64,000 nucleotides of DNA. It comes from Limosilactobacillus sp. WILCCON 0051. Lineage in GTDB: Bacteria > Bacillota > Bacilli > Lactobacillales > Lactobacillaceae. The position numbers were made by a program, and so were the translations under genes. Positions 55,871-64,000 of the stretch are shown here, piece after piece. Position 1 is the first letter of the stretch. Each line of letters begins with the position of its first letter. The DNA is taken from contig NZ_CP154878.1 of NCBI RefSeq assembly GCF_039955095.1, positions 310,001 through 374,000 on the forward strand, in the 5' to 3' direction. The notes under the pieces were generated by a model. It worked only from the letters and a program-made list of their open reading frames with translations, was not told where the DNA came from and ran no database searches.

Positions 55871-56226
55871 TGGGCTTTTTCAAGAGCGTTTTGATTGATG
55901 CCGTTTTGTTTATTGCCTTGGCCGGACTCTTTGCCCAGACCGGCATGTTTTACGTTTCCAGCGTTGGCGTGGCATTGTTGGCCAGCTTGGTTTTAGCGGT
56001 CTTGAATGCACTGATAAAGCCATTTCTGCTGCTGATTTCTTTGCCAATCAACGTTTTGACGCTGGGGCTTTTTAGTATTGTGATCAATGGCTTTATGCTG
56101 CTTTTGACCTCAAGCGTTGTTGGCAAGAGCGTCTTCTACTTTTCATCGCTGGGGTCGGCCATGCTGATTGCTTTGATTATGTCAGTATGCAATACGATTA
56201 TTGCCAACCACTTTGTAGAAAGTTAA
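55870..56226 (+). CDS. YvlD-like four-helix membrane protein (annotated as phage holin family)
   Basis: A 118-residue protein with four hydrophobic segments (about 5-24, 28-46, 51-78, 90-112) and the conserved NALIKPFLLLISLPINVLTLGLFSIVINGFML core of the PF04020 group. Despite the database name it is not a phage gene; there is no lysin or phage context. Its start overlaps the pspC stop, so the pair is translated together, probably for envelope stress. Confidence 0.88.
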   Translation: MGFFKSVLIDAVLFIALAGLFAQTGMFYVSSVGVALLASLVLAVLNALIKPFLLLISLPINVLTLGLFSIVINGFMLLLTSSVVGKSVFYFSSLGSAMLIALIMSVCNTIIANHFVES

Positions 56227-56246
56227 TTATCGGGAAGTGAATAAAA

Positions 56247-57221
56247 ATGCCAGAAAGCGTAACTGTTGAAGAGTTAGTCAAAAACGTCCGACTCAAAGTG
56301 CTGCAGGGTGAAGACTATCTGCAGCGTCCAATCGTCACCAGCGATATCTGCCGGCCTGCATTGGAGTTTGCCGGCTACTTTACCCACTATCCAGCTGAGC
56401 GCATTCAGCTGCTGGGAATTACGGAAACCTCATTTGCCAAGGATATGACGCAGGCGCATCGGACTGAATACATGACAAAAATGTGTATGCCACAGACGCC
56501 ATGTTTCGTAATCTCAACGGACCTGCCGATTCCAATTGAACTGTCAAAAGCTGCCGAAGCGGCCCATATTCCGATTTTAGGCACGCATTTGACGTCATCA
56601 CGGATTCTAAGCAACATGACCTCCTATCTGGTGGGATGCTTGGCCAAGCGTCAGTCGCTGCATGGGGTCTTGGTTGATATTAACGGGATCGGGGTCTTGA
56701 TTACCGGTGATTCCGGGGTCGGCAAATCAGAAACGGCCTTGGAGCTGGTGCGGCGTGGTCATCGTCTGGTTGCCGATGATCGAGTTGAAGTCTATGCCAG
56801 AGACGAACAGACGCTGGTTGGTTCAGCACCGGCTATTCTTGATCACTTAATGGAAATTCGCGGGATCGGGATCATTGACGTGATGAATCTGTATGGTGCC
56901 GGAGCCATTATGGAAAGCGACATCATCAATTTTATCGTTCACCTGGAAACTTGGACGCCGGATGCCCAGTTTGATCGATTGGGCGACCGCGGTGATACGC
57001 AGACGATTCAAGGCGTCATCATTCCTAAAGTCTCAATTCCGGTTAAGACAGGGCGGAATCTGGCCATCATTATCGAATCGGCAGCAATGAACTACCGGGC
57101 TGAAACGATGGGATACGACGCTACCAAGACCTTTGATGACAATTTAAATCGCTTGATTCAGCAAAATTCGGCCCACGATACGCAGGCAAAGGAACAAAAG
57201 CAGGAAAATGAGCATGATTAA
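56247..57221 (+). CDS. hprK: HPr kinase/phosphorylase
   Basis: Phosphorylates Ser46 of HPr in response to glycolytic intermediates and removes it under phosphate, setting CcpA-dependent carbon control. The 324-residue protein has the conserved His H140 (LHGV), the P-loop GDSGVGKS (154-161) and the signature EIRGIGIIDVMNLYGAGA. GGGAAGTG precedes ATG 56247. The cre site before hpf, 5 kb upstream, is a likely downstream target through CcpA. Confidence 0.96.
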   Translation: MPESVTVEELVKNVRLKVLQGEDYLQRPIVTSDICRPALEFAGYFTHYPAERIQLLGITETSFAKDMTQAHRTEYMTKMCMPQTPCFVISTDLPIPIELSKAAEAAHIPILGTHLTSSRILSNMTSYLVGCLAKRQSLHGVLVDINGIGVLITGDSGVGKSETALELVRRGHRLVADDRVEVYARDEQTLVGSAPAILDHLMEIRGIGIIDVMNLYGAGAIMESDIINFIVHLETWTPDAQFDRLGDRGDTQTIQGVIIPKVSIPVKTGRNLAIIIESAAMNYRAETMGYDATKTFDDNLNRLIQQNSAHDTQAKEQKQENEHD

Positions 57222-58041
57222 TACGCTCTTAAGCTTGGATCCAATTGCCTTTCAGTTGGGGGCAATTAAGATTCACTGGTATGGTATCATTATTGCAACC
57301 GGTGTCGTTCTTGCGCTGTGGCTTTCAATTCGGGAAGGCAATCGTAAGGGAATCGATGAAGAATATTTTTACGACTATCTTTTGTGGGCGCTGCCAATTG
57401 CTGTGATCTGTGCCCGCATCTACTATGTTGCATTTCAATGGCCGTATTATTCTAGGTTTCCAGGCGAGATTATTGCCATCTGGGATGGAGGCATTGCCAT
57501 CTATGGTGCGATCTTGGGTGGCTTTTTGACGCTGTATTTCTTTTGTCGTGCCAAGCAAGTATCAGCCTGGACGATGCTGGATATCATTGCACCAACCGTT
57601 ATCATGGCACAGGCAATGGGACGCTGGGGAAACTTTTTCAATCAAGAGGCATTTGGGAAGGTTACGACTCTAGCGGCATTAAAAGCTCAGCATCTGCCAG
57701 CCTTTATCATCAATCAGATGTATATTGGCGGGCATTATCGCGTGCCAACGTTTTTATATGAATCGCTATGGGATCTGGCAGGCTTTTTGCTATTGGTAAG
57801 TCTGCGTCATCGTCCGCATCTGTTCAAGCAGGGCGAAATCTTTTTGACCTACGTTATGTGGTATGCATTTGGCAGATTCTTTATTGAAGGAATGCGCACG
57901 GACAGCTTGATGCTGGGACCTTTGCGAATCTCGCAGGTCTTATCGGCAGTCCTTTTTATCGGCGCATTAACGGTTTGGATAGCGCGGCGCCATTCAAAAC
58001 AATTACCATGGTATGCCGCATCGTTGAAAGGAGAAAAATAA
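57214..58041 (+). CDS. lgt: Prolipoprotein diacylglyceryl transferase
   Basis: Adds diacylglycerol to the lipobox Cys of lipoproteins. The 275-residue membrane protein has about seven hydrophobic segments, HWYGIIIATG in the first, GGIAIYGAILGG with its catalytic-region residues, and the Lgt signature RWGNFFNQEAFG. ATG 57214 overlaps hprK by 8 nt and has AGGAAA 8 nt ahead; ATG 57208 is too close to that SD. Confidence 0.94.
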   Translation: MINTLLSLDPIAFQLGAIKIHWYGIIIATGVVLALWLSIREGNRKGIDEEYFYDYLLWALPIAVICARIYYVAFQWPYYSRFPGEIIAIWDGGIAIYGAILGGFLTLYFFCRAKQVSAWTMLDIIAPTVIMAQAMGRWGNFFNQEAFGKVTTLAALKAQHLPAFIINQMYIGGHYRVPTFLYESLWDLAGFLLLVSLRHRPHLFKQGEIFLTYVMWYAFGRFFIEGMRTDSLMLGPLRISQVLSAVLFIGALTVWIARRHSKQLPWYAASLKGEK

Positions 58042-59058
58042 ATGAGTAACAAAATTGCTGTTTTAGGTGCTGGATCTTGGGGCAGTGTGCTGGCCAATCT
58101 TTTAGTCGGCAATAATGAAGAGGTCATGCTTTGGTCACGCGACTCAGAACAGGTAGTCACGATGAACCGCTGGCACATCAACCCTCAATACATGAAAGAC
58201 TTTAAGTACTCGCCTGATCTAAAGGCAACCGATGATATGGAAGAAGCCGTTCGGGATGCTGAATACATCCTGATGGTAATTCCAACCAAGGGACTGCGTG
58301 AGGTTGCCGGCAATCTAAACAAGATTCTGGTTAAGCTGGATCAAAAGCCGCTTTTGATCCATGCCACTAAAGGGCTGGAACAAGAAACCTACAAGCGGCC
58401 TTCTCAAATGCTGGCTGAAGAAATTGATGAGGATCATCGGCAAGACATTGTCGTCCTTTCAGGTCCAAGCCATGCAGAAGACGTTGCCATCCAGGATATG
58501 ACGGCAGTTACGGCTGCCTGTGCCAATCTGACGGCTGCCGAGCGTGTCCAAAAACTGTTCTCCAACAACTTTTTCCGGGTCTACACCAACGATGACGTAA
58601 TTGGTGCCGAATTTGGTGGAGCCTTAAAGAATATTATTGCAATCGGTGCCGGCGCGCTGCAGGGACTGGGCTACAAGGACAACGCACGGGCTGCCCTGAT
58701 TACGCGTGGCTTGGCTGAGATTCGGCGGCTGGGCGTGGCATTTGGCGCTAATCCATTTACGTTTATCGGCCTTTCTGGTGTCGGCGACTTAGTGGTTACG
58801 GCAACCAGCAAGAACTCACGCAACTGGCGAGCTGGCTATCAACTGGGTCAGGGTCGCCAATTGGAAGATGTCATCAGCAACATGGGAATGGTGATTGAGG
58901 GAATCTACACGGCCAAGGCTGCCTATGAGCTGGCTCAAAAACGCAATGTCAAGATGCCGATTACTGAGGCGCTTTACCGGGTGCTTTATGAAGGTGAAGA
59001 CATTGAAACGGCTATTACCAATCTGATGAGTCGGAAGGCTACTTCAGAAATGGAATAA
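58042..59058 (+). CDS. gpsA: NAD(P)-dependent glycerol-3-phosphate dehydrogenase
   Basis: Makes sn-glycerol-3-phosphate for phospholipids. The 338-residue protein has the Rossmann loop GAGSWGSVLA, HATKGLEQ, SGPSHAEDV and the catalytic Lys in GGALKNIIAIGAG. ATG 58042 directly follows the lgt stop with AAAGGAG 7 nt ahead, so it is coupled to lgt. Confidence 0.96.
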   Translation: MSNKIAVLGAGSWGSVLANLLVGNNEEVMLWSRDSEQVVTMNRWHINPQYMKDFKYSPDLKATDDMEEAVRDAEYILMVIPTKGLREVAGNLNKILVKLDQKPLLIHATKGLEQETYKRPSQMLAEEIDEDHRQDIVVLSGPSHAEDVAIQDMTAVTAACANLTAAERVQKLFSNNFFRVYTNDDVIGAEFGGALKNIIAIGAGALQGLGYKDNARAALITRGLAEIRRLGVAFGANPFTFIGLSGVGDLVVTATSKNSRNWRAGYQLGQGRQLEDVISNMGMVIEGIYTAKAAYELAQKRNVKMPITEALYRVLYEGEDIETAITNLMSRKATSEME

Positions 59059-59075
59059 ATAATTTGCCATAAGTA

Positions 59076-59084
59076 TGGTAAAAT
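59076..59084 (+). promoter_or_regulatory. galU promoter, extended -10
   Basis: TGGTAAAAT is an extended -10 about 48 bp ahead of galU; the -35 is weak. Confidence 0.5.
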
Positions 59085-59131
59085 GTAAGCGTGTAACTAT
59101 TCTGCTATGAAGCTGAAAGGATTTTTTGATA

Positions 59132-60037
59132 ATGAAACAAGTTCGTAAAGCAATTATTCCTGCAGCTGGCCTGGGGACGCGGTTTTTACCAGCTACCAAG
59201 GCCTTAGCTAAGGAAATGCTGCCAATCGTTGATAAGCCAACGATTCAATTTATTGTTGAAGAAGCCCGCAAGTCAGGCATTCAAGATATTGTTGTCGTTG
59301 ATGGCAAGAACAAGCGCTCGATTGAAGATCACTTTGACTCCAACCCAGAGCTGGAAGACAATCTGCGCGACAAGCACAAGGATGAGATGCTGAAGCTGGT
59401 TCAAGAAACCACTGACATCAACATTTACTTTATTCGTCAATCTCACCCACGTGGCTTGGGGGATGCTGTTTTGACAGCACGCGACTTTATTGGTGACGAA
59501 CCATTCGTCGTGATGCTTGGCGATGATTTGAACAACATCAACAACAACGGCACGCCATTGACCAAAGAGCTGATCGACAGCTATCACGAAACTGGTGCCT
59601 CAACTCTGGCCGTAATGCGCGTGCCTCATGAAGATACCTCTAAGTATGGTGTGATCAACCCAAGCAAGGAAGTTAAGCCAGGGCTTTTCAACGTCACGAG
59701 CTTTGTGGAAAAGCCAGATCCAAAAGACGCGCCAAGTGATCTGGCAATCATTGGCCGTTACGTCTTTACGCCAGAAATTTTTGACGTTTTGGCTAAGACC
59801 AAGCCAGGCAAGGGCAACGAGATCCAATTGACGGATGCCATCAACACGCTGAACAAGACGCAGCGGGTATTTGCCCATGAATACAAGGGCGATCGCTACG
59901 ATGTCGGCAACAAGTTTGGCTGGATCGAGACCAACATTGAATATGGTCTGAACCACCCAGAAGTTAAAGACGAGCTGCGCGAATACATTAAAGAGCTTGG
60001 GGCTAAGATGTCTGCTGAAGACAAGGCCAAGAAGTAA
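59132..60037 (+). CDS. galU: UTP-glucose-1-phosphate uridylyltransferase
   Basis: Makes UDP-glucose for glycolipids, teichoic-acid sugars and galactose metabolism. The 301-residue protein has [34 protein letters not shown] and [12 protein letters not shown] 59132 gives the standard N-terminus; an in-frame TTG at 59126 is only 4 nt from the SD AAAGGA. It would join the phosphoglucomutase (63121) and GalE (15493) products in one pathway. Confidence 0.96.
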   Translation: MKQVRKAIIPAAGLGTRFLPATKALAKEMLPIVDKPTIQFIVEEARKSGIQDIVVVDGKNKRSIEDHFDSNPELEDNLRDKHKDEMLKLVQETTDINIYFIRQSHPRGLGDAVLTARDFIGDEPFVVMLGDDLNNINNNGTPLTKELIDSYHETGASTLAVMRVPHEDTSKYGVINPSKEVKPGLFNVTSFVEKPDPKDAPSDLAIIGRYVFTPEIFDVLAKTKPGKGNEIQLTDAINTLNKTQRVFAHEYKGDRYDVGNKFGWIETNIEYGLNHPEVKDELREYIKELGAKMSAEDKAKK

Positions 60038-60043
60038 TTAAAA

Positions 60044-60078
60044 AGACGGGATGCTGATAAAAAGCATCCCGTTTTTTG
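60044..60078 (+). terminator. galU terminator
   Basis: ACGGGATGC pairs with GCATCCCGT across a 9-nt loop, followed by T5-6. Confidence 0.93.
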
Positions 60079-60105
60079 CTAACTAACAAAAAGTAAGCAA
60101 AACGA

Positions 60106-60134
60106 TAGACAAATAATCCTAAACCAAGTAAGAT
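60106..60134 (+). promoter_or_regulatory. trxB promoter
   Basis: TAGACA (60106-60111), 17-bp spacer, TAAGAT (60129-60134), 32 bp ahead of the trxB ATG. Confidence 0.6.
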
Positions 60135-60166
60135 ATCATTAATCATTATTTATACGGAGGAACAAC

Positions 60167-61102
60167 ATGGCAGAAGAAAAACAAACCAATTATGACGTAA
60201 TCGTGGTTGGCGCCGGTCCTGCCGGGATGACCGCGGCTCTATATGCCTCAAGAGCCAACTTATCCGTTTTGATGCTGGATCGGGGGATTTATGGCGGTAA
60301 TCTGAATAACACGGCCGCAATTGAAAACTACCCAGGCTTTAAGACGGTACAGGGACCTGAACTGGCACAGGATATGTATCAAGGGGCGACGCAGTTTGGT
60401 GCCCAATATGCTTATGGTACGGTTGAAAAAGTTGAGCTTGCTGGTGATTTGAAGCAGCTGACGACCGACATGGGCGACGTCTTTACTGCTAAGGTATTGG
60501 TAATTGCAACGGGAACGCAGCAGCGGCATATGGGGGTTCCTGGTGAAGAAGAATATGGCGGTCGCGGCGTATCCTACTGCGCGGTATGCGATGGCGCCTT
60601 TTTTAAGAACAAGCACGTGGTCGTCGTTGGCGGTGGCGACTCGGCAGTTGAAGAGGGGATATATCTGACTCAGCTGGCAAAAAAGGTAACGGTAGTAGTT
60701 CGGCGTGACCAGCTGCGAGCTCAGCCGCTGATTCAAGAACAGGCTAAGCAAAACGACAAGATGGAATTCATCTTCAATACTCAGGTTACCGAAGTGCTTG
60801 GCGATGACAATAAGGTCGTGGGCGTTAAGACGCATGACTCCAAGACTGGCAAGGATGCAGAAATGCAAGCCGATGGGGTCTTTATCTATGTTGGCAGCGT
60901 GCCGATGACTGCTCCATTTAAGGACTTGGGCATCTTAAACGAGCAGGGCTATGTTAAGACCAATGATCTGATGGCAACCAGTCTGCCAGGCGTTTTTGCT
61001 ATTGGTGACGTTCGTGAAACGCCGCTGCGGCAAATTGCAACTGCGGTGGGCGATGGCGCAATTGCCGGTCAGCAGATCTATCAATACTTAATGAATCATT
61101 AA
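60167..61102 (+). CDS. trxB: Thioredoxin reductase
   Basis: FAD enzyme that reduces thioredoxin with NADPH. The 311-residue protein has the FAD loop GAGPAGMTAALYASRA, the redox pair C138/C141 in CAVCDGAF, the NADPH loop GGGDSAVEEG and the C-terminal GDVRETPLRQIATAVGDGAIAG. GGAGGAAC precedes ATG 60167. Confidence 0.97.
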   Translation: MAEEKQTNYDVIVVGAGPAGMTAALYASRANLSVLMLDRGIYGGNLNNTAAIENYPGFKTVQGPELAQDMYQGATQFGAQYAYGTVEKVELAGDLKQLTTDMGDVFTAKVLVIATGTQQRHMGVPGEEEYGGRGVSYCAVCDGAFFKNKHVVVVGGGDSAVEEGIYLTQLAKKVTVVVRRDQLRAQPLIQEQAKQNDKMEFIFNTQVTEVLGDDNKVVGVKTHDSKTGKDAEMQADGVFIYVGSVPMTAPFKDLGILNEQGYVKTNDLMATSLPGVFAIGDVRETPLRQIATAVGDGAIAGQQIYQYLMNH

Positions 61103-61106
61103 AATA

Positions 61107-61141
61107 AAAAAAAGGATGGGATTTAGCCCCATCCTTTTTCT
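61107..61141. terminator. Bidirectional terminator between trxB and hicD
   Basis: AAAAAGGATGGG pairs with CCCATCCTTTTT around a 7-nt loop. A- and T-rich flanks serve both convergent genes. Confidence 0.92.
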
Positions 61142-61142
61142 T

Positions 61143-62084
61143 TTATTTGCCTTCCTTGGCAGCTTCTTGACTTTCAGCGTACTTTTGCTTGATGTAGTTG
61201 GCAGACGTCTGCAGTTTTTCCAGCTCTTCGTCAGTCAGATCCAGTTGAACCTGTTCCAAAATGCCATCGCGGCCAACTACGGCAGGGTAGGAAAGATAGG
61301 TTCCATATTCCTCACGATAGTTGGATACTGGCAGTTCGGTGTGGGCGTCGGAAAGAATCGTGTTGACCAGACGAACGGCAGCCGTTGCAACCCCATAGTT
61401 GGTGTACTTCTTGCCGCGGAAAACGGTAAAGCCGCCAACTCGTGCCTCATGATCCAGACTGTCCAGATCCAAGCCGCGGTCCTTAGCCAGTTCAGTAATT
61501 GGCTGATCTAATACGCGCACCGTTGACCAGGCAGTAAATTGAGAGTTCCCGTGTTCACCCAGGTTGTAGCCGGTCACGGAACGAGGATCCAGATGCAGGC
61601 GCTGAGCAACGGCCCGCTTCATCCGTGCCGAGTCAAGCAGCGTTCCTGTACCAATGACATGATTCTTTGGCAGACCGGTAACTTCTTGATAAATTGAGGT
61701 GATCACGTCAACTGGATTGGTAATTACGACCATCTTGCCATGGAAGCCAGATTCTTTAATCTTTTGAGCGACTTCACGGACTTGAACGCGCGTAAATGGC
61801 AGTTCGGCAAAGCGGTCATCGTCTTTGTTGTCCTGCAGCTTGATATTGCCAAGTGCTGAAACCACAACGTCAGCATCTTCCAATTGCGAATAGTCATTAA
61901 CGAAGATGTTAGTGTGGTTCTTCAGGTTTGGCATTGCGTCGTAGAAGTCCAATGCGTCGGCTTTGACTTTAGCTTCGTTTTTGTCAATCAGTACCAGGTC
62001 GTCAACAAAACCACAGGCCACAATATAGTGAGCAACTGCGGCACCAACGTTTCCCATTCCGATAACAGCAACTTTTCGACTCAT
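61143..62084 (-). CDS. L-2-hydroxyisocaproate dehydrogenase-like (LDH/MDH family)
   Basis: NAD-dependent reduction of 2-oxoacids to L-2-hydroxyacids. The 313-residue protein has [11 protein letters not shown] (NAD loop), the substrate/catalytic residues D151 and R154 (DSARM) and H178 in [17 protein letters not shown] and [29 protein letters not shown] closely follow the L-HicDH of Weissella (L. confusus) as I remember it, rather than a true lactate dehydrogenase. It may reduce branched-chain or aromatic 2-oxoacids. It stands inverted between trxB and pgm, which are commonly near neighbours. Confidence 0.88.
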   Translation of the reverse strand: MSRKVAVIGMGNVGAAVAHYIVACGFVDDLVLIDKNEAKVKADALDFYDAMPNLKNHTNIFVNDYSQLEDADVVVSALGNIKLQDNKDDDRFAELPFTRVQVREVAQKIKESGFHGKMVVITNPVDVITSIYQEVTGLPKNHVIGTGTLLDSARMKRAVAQRLHLDPRSVTGYNLGEHGNSQFTAWSTVRVLDQPITELAKDRGLDLDSLDHEARVGGFTVFRGKKYTNYGVATAAVRLVNTILSDAHTELPVSNYREEYGTYLSYPAVVGRDGILEQVQLDLTDEELEKLQTSANYIKQKYAESQEAAKEGK

Positions 62085-62137
62085 ACGGACATCTCCCTTT
62101 AAATTAGAATCAAAACTTATTTTTTAATGTTTTTCTA

Positions 62138-62166
62138 ATATTAACGCTATTTTTTATAAATGTCTA
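62138..62166 (-). promoter_or_regulatory. Promoter of the L-HicDH gene
   Basis: On the minus strand TAGACA (62166-62161), 17-bp spacer, TAATAT (62143-62138). SD AAAGGGAG follows before ATG 62084. Confidence 0.7.
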
Positions 62167-62209
62167 TGAAAATTTTGCTGAAAATAGCAAAGATTTATTG
62201 ATTTGACCA

Positions 62210-62218
62210 TGCTAAGAT
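62210..62218 (+). promoter_or_regulatory. Promoter before the HAD gene, extended -10
   Basis: TGCTAAGAT is an extended -10 element 44 bp ahead of the start codon; no clear -35. Confidence 0.45.
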
Positions 62219-62261
62219 TAGAAAAACAGATGAAACGATTGATACGAAAGGATGGGTTGCC

Positions 62262-63062
62262 TTGGGATATTATCTAATCAGCGACTTGGATCATACCCTG
62301 CTTAATGAACAGGGAAAGCTGAGTCCAAGAACGATTCTTACGGTTGTTAAAAGCCAGCTGCCATTAATGCTGGCTTCAGCGCGGATGCCGATTCAAATGC
62401 TTGACCTGATCAACCAGCTGCAGCTGACTGGACCACAGACGGCTTTAAATGGCGCGGTTGTTTTTCAGCCGGCTGTTCATGAATTTAGGGTTTTAGAGCA
62501 GCACGCGATTCCGGATCAAATGGCACAAAAGCTGCAGAACTTGGTTAAAGCTGAATTTCCCGAGCTGAACTTTACCTGGATGGATGCCGAAAGCTGGCAT
62601 GTTTCTAAGCTTGATCAGCAGATTGAAACCGAGATTTTTTATACGGGCATTCAGCCAGTTTTTGATGCCGATCAGCGGCCGCTAAAAAACGCGCTGCAGA
62701 TTTTGATGATTATTGAAGATTCAAAACGGCTAAAAGAGGTCAAAAAACGGCTTATCGCGAACCATTCAAATGAAATCGCGATTCATGAGGCCGGCGATGG
62801 TTATTTAACGATCAACGCCGCAGCTGTCGATAAAGGGTGCGCTGCTCGCTATCTGATTGAGCATGAACTGGCGGACTATGATCAGCTGGTCGCATTTGGT
62901 GATGATGAAAATGACCTGCCCATGCTCAAAAGCGTTGCTCATCCAGTTGCTATGGCAAATGCCAGTCAAAGTGTCAAAGAAAGCGCTGAAATAATTGCTT
63001 TAAGCAATGAAGAGGATGGTATAGCCCAAATTATTGAACGAATTGCACCAAACAAGTTCTAA
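62262..63062 (+). CDS. Cof-type HAD-IIB family phosphatase
   Basis: Probable sugar-phosphate or nucleotide phosphatase. The 266-residue protein has the HAD nucleophile motif LISDLDHTLL (D8), motif II SAR, a C2 cap domain (about 85-185) and motif III/IV FGDDENDLPML. TTG 62262 has AAAGGATG 7 nt upstream. The substrate cannot be told. It precedes pgm by 58 bp with no terminator, so may share its transcript. Confidence 0.9.
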   Translation: MGYYLISDLDHTLLNEQGKLSPRTILTVVKSQLPLMLASARMPIQMLDLINQLQLTGPQTALNGAVVFQPAVHEFRVLEQHAIPDQMAQKLQNLVKAEFPELNFTWMDAESWHVSKLDQQIETEIFYTGIQPVFDADQRPLKNALQILMIIEDSKRLKEVKKRLIANHSNEIAIHEAGDGYLTINAAAVDKGCAARYLIEHELADYDQLVAFGDDENDLPMLKSVAHPVAMANASQSVKESAEIIALSNEEDGIAQIIERIAPNKF

Positions 63063-63120
63063 GTGCGGTATACTTAAGTTACTGTGATACAGGTGATTAT
63101 AATTTAAGGAGATGTCATTG

Positions 63121-64000
63121 TGAGTTGGAAAGATACCTACCAGACTTGGCTTGATCGCAAAGACCTGGAACCAAGCTTGAAGCGTCAATTGGCAGCAATG
63201 AAGGACGAAAAAGAAATCGAGGATGCCTTTTATGGTCCGCTTTCGTTCGGTACGGCCGGCATGCGGGGATTGATGGGCCCTGGTATCAATCGGATGAACG
63301 TCTACACGGTTCGTCAAGCTACAGAAGGCCTGGCTCAATTCATGGATACGCTGGGTGATGAAATCAAGCAGCGCGGGGTTGCCATCAGCTATGATTCCCG
63401 GCATAATTCACGCTTGTTTGCCCATGATGCTGCTCGTGTCTTGGGAGCCCACAATATCAAGGTCTACATCTATGACAATCTGCGGCCGACCCCAGAGCTG
63501 TCATTTGCCGTTCGTTATCAGCATACTTATGCCGGCATTATGATTACGGCCAGCCACAACCCTAAGGAATATAATGGTTACAAGATCTATGGCGAAGATG
63601 GCGGTCAGATGCCACCTAAGGAATCTGATTTAATGACCAGCTACATCCGCAAGATTGATGATATTTTCGACATCAAGCTGGCAGATGAACAAGCAATGCT
63701 CAACAGTGGTCTGGAAACCATCATGGGCGAAGATGTTGACGCTGCCTATCTGGAAAATGCCAAAACGGTCACGATCAACCATGAGCTGGCTAAAAAGTAC
63801 GGCAAGGAAATGAAGTTTGTCTTTACGCCGTTGTGCGGTACGGGACGGATGCTTGGCGAACGGGCCTTGCGTCAAGCCGGCTTTACCAACTATGAGGTTG
63901 AGCCGTTTGAAGGTCAGCCAAACGGGGACTTCCCTGGCCTGGAACATCCTAACCCAGAATTTCCAGAAGCATTCGTTCGTTCTGAAAAACTGGGCAAGCA
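63121..64000 (+). CDS. pgm: Phosphoglucomutase/phosphomannomutase (C-terminus off the window)
   Basis: Interconverts glucose-1- and glucose-6-phosphate. The visible 293 codons, about half of a typical 575-residue protein, have YGPLSFGTAGMRGLMGPG (alpha-phosphoglucomutase/PMM superfamily start), the phosphoserine loop TASHNP (143-148, S145) and YKIYGEDGGQM. GTG 63121 has AAGGAG about 9 nt ahead. It links glycolysis to galU and galE. Confidence 0.95.

Noticed and set aside
55870..56226. Phage holin
   Set aside because: The family name is historical. The protein has the YvlD core and lies in the conserved pspC-yvlD-hprK region with no phage genes.
60260..60868. Minus-strand open frame of about 200 codons inside trxB
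   Set aside because: Shadow of trxB: repetitive residue use, no recognisable domain, no promoter or SD.
63094..63103. TATAAT-like promoter directly before pgm
   Set aside because: A start about 7 bp downstream would fall on the pgm SD (63106-63111) and produce a transcript without it, and no -35 is present.

Overview
The window is low-to-mid GC Firmicutes chromosome with Lactobacillaceae gene order. A heterofermentative lactobacillus of the Limosilactobacillus type fits best. This rests on gene content, synteny and the style of regulatory sites (NrdR, FabT, BirA, Rex, CIRCE, CtsR, cre, extended -10 promoters), and the genus is an inference. Base composition looks even throughout. I see no insertion sequence, prophage, CRISPR array, rRNA or tRNA. 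Starts are often TTG or GTG with a good Shine-Dalgarno (SD) sequence.

Layout: 1-2.5 kb, class Ib ribonucleotide reductase nrdH-nrdE (minus strand, nrdE cut by the left edge) behind two NrdR boxes. 2.6-10.5 kb, tadA, the SRP RNA gene, then dnaX-ybaB-recR-yaaL-tmk-darA-holB-yabA-rsmI and an acyl-ACP thioesterase. 10.6-15.4 kb, a polyphosphate operon: a degenerate Ppx/HD protein, ppk and ppx. 15.4-19 kb, galE and the t6A genes tsaB-rimI-tsaD. 19-29 kb, a complete FabT-controlled type II fatty-acid operon (fabZ1-fabT-fabH-acpP-fabD-fabG-fabF-accB-fabZ2-accC-accD-accA-fabI). 29-36 kb, a biotin theme: pyruvate carboxylase, aspartate aminotransferase, then bioY-birA behind a BirA operator and a CHY zinc-finger gene. 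36-42 kb, a PanE-like reductase, an ABC-F protein (minus), rex with its own Rex box, and groESL under both CIRCE and CtsR sites.

42-51 kb holds an APC permease, a KimA-type potassium importer with a small membrane protein, a MarR-MFS efflux pair, yigZ (minus) and comFA-comFC. 51-55.5 kb carries hpf behind a cre site and a roughly 300-nt structured leader, then secA and prfB with its programmed +1 frameshift. 55.5-64 kb carries pspC-yvlD-hprK-lgt-gpsA, galU, trxB, an inverted L-2-hydroxyisocaproate dehydrogenase, a HAD phosphatase and the start of a phosphoglucomutase gene cut by the right edge.

Most of the window is core metabolism and information processing. The points most worth a second look are the hpf leader RNA with mutually exclusive helices and a buried SD, the doubly degenerate Ppx/HD protein ahead of ppk, the array of FabT operators, the two FabZ paralogues, the closed BirA circuit beside its client enzymes, and the pairing of a c-di-AMP receptor (DarA) with a KimA potassium importer.
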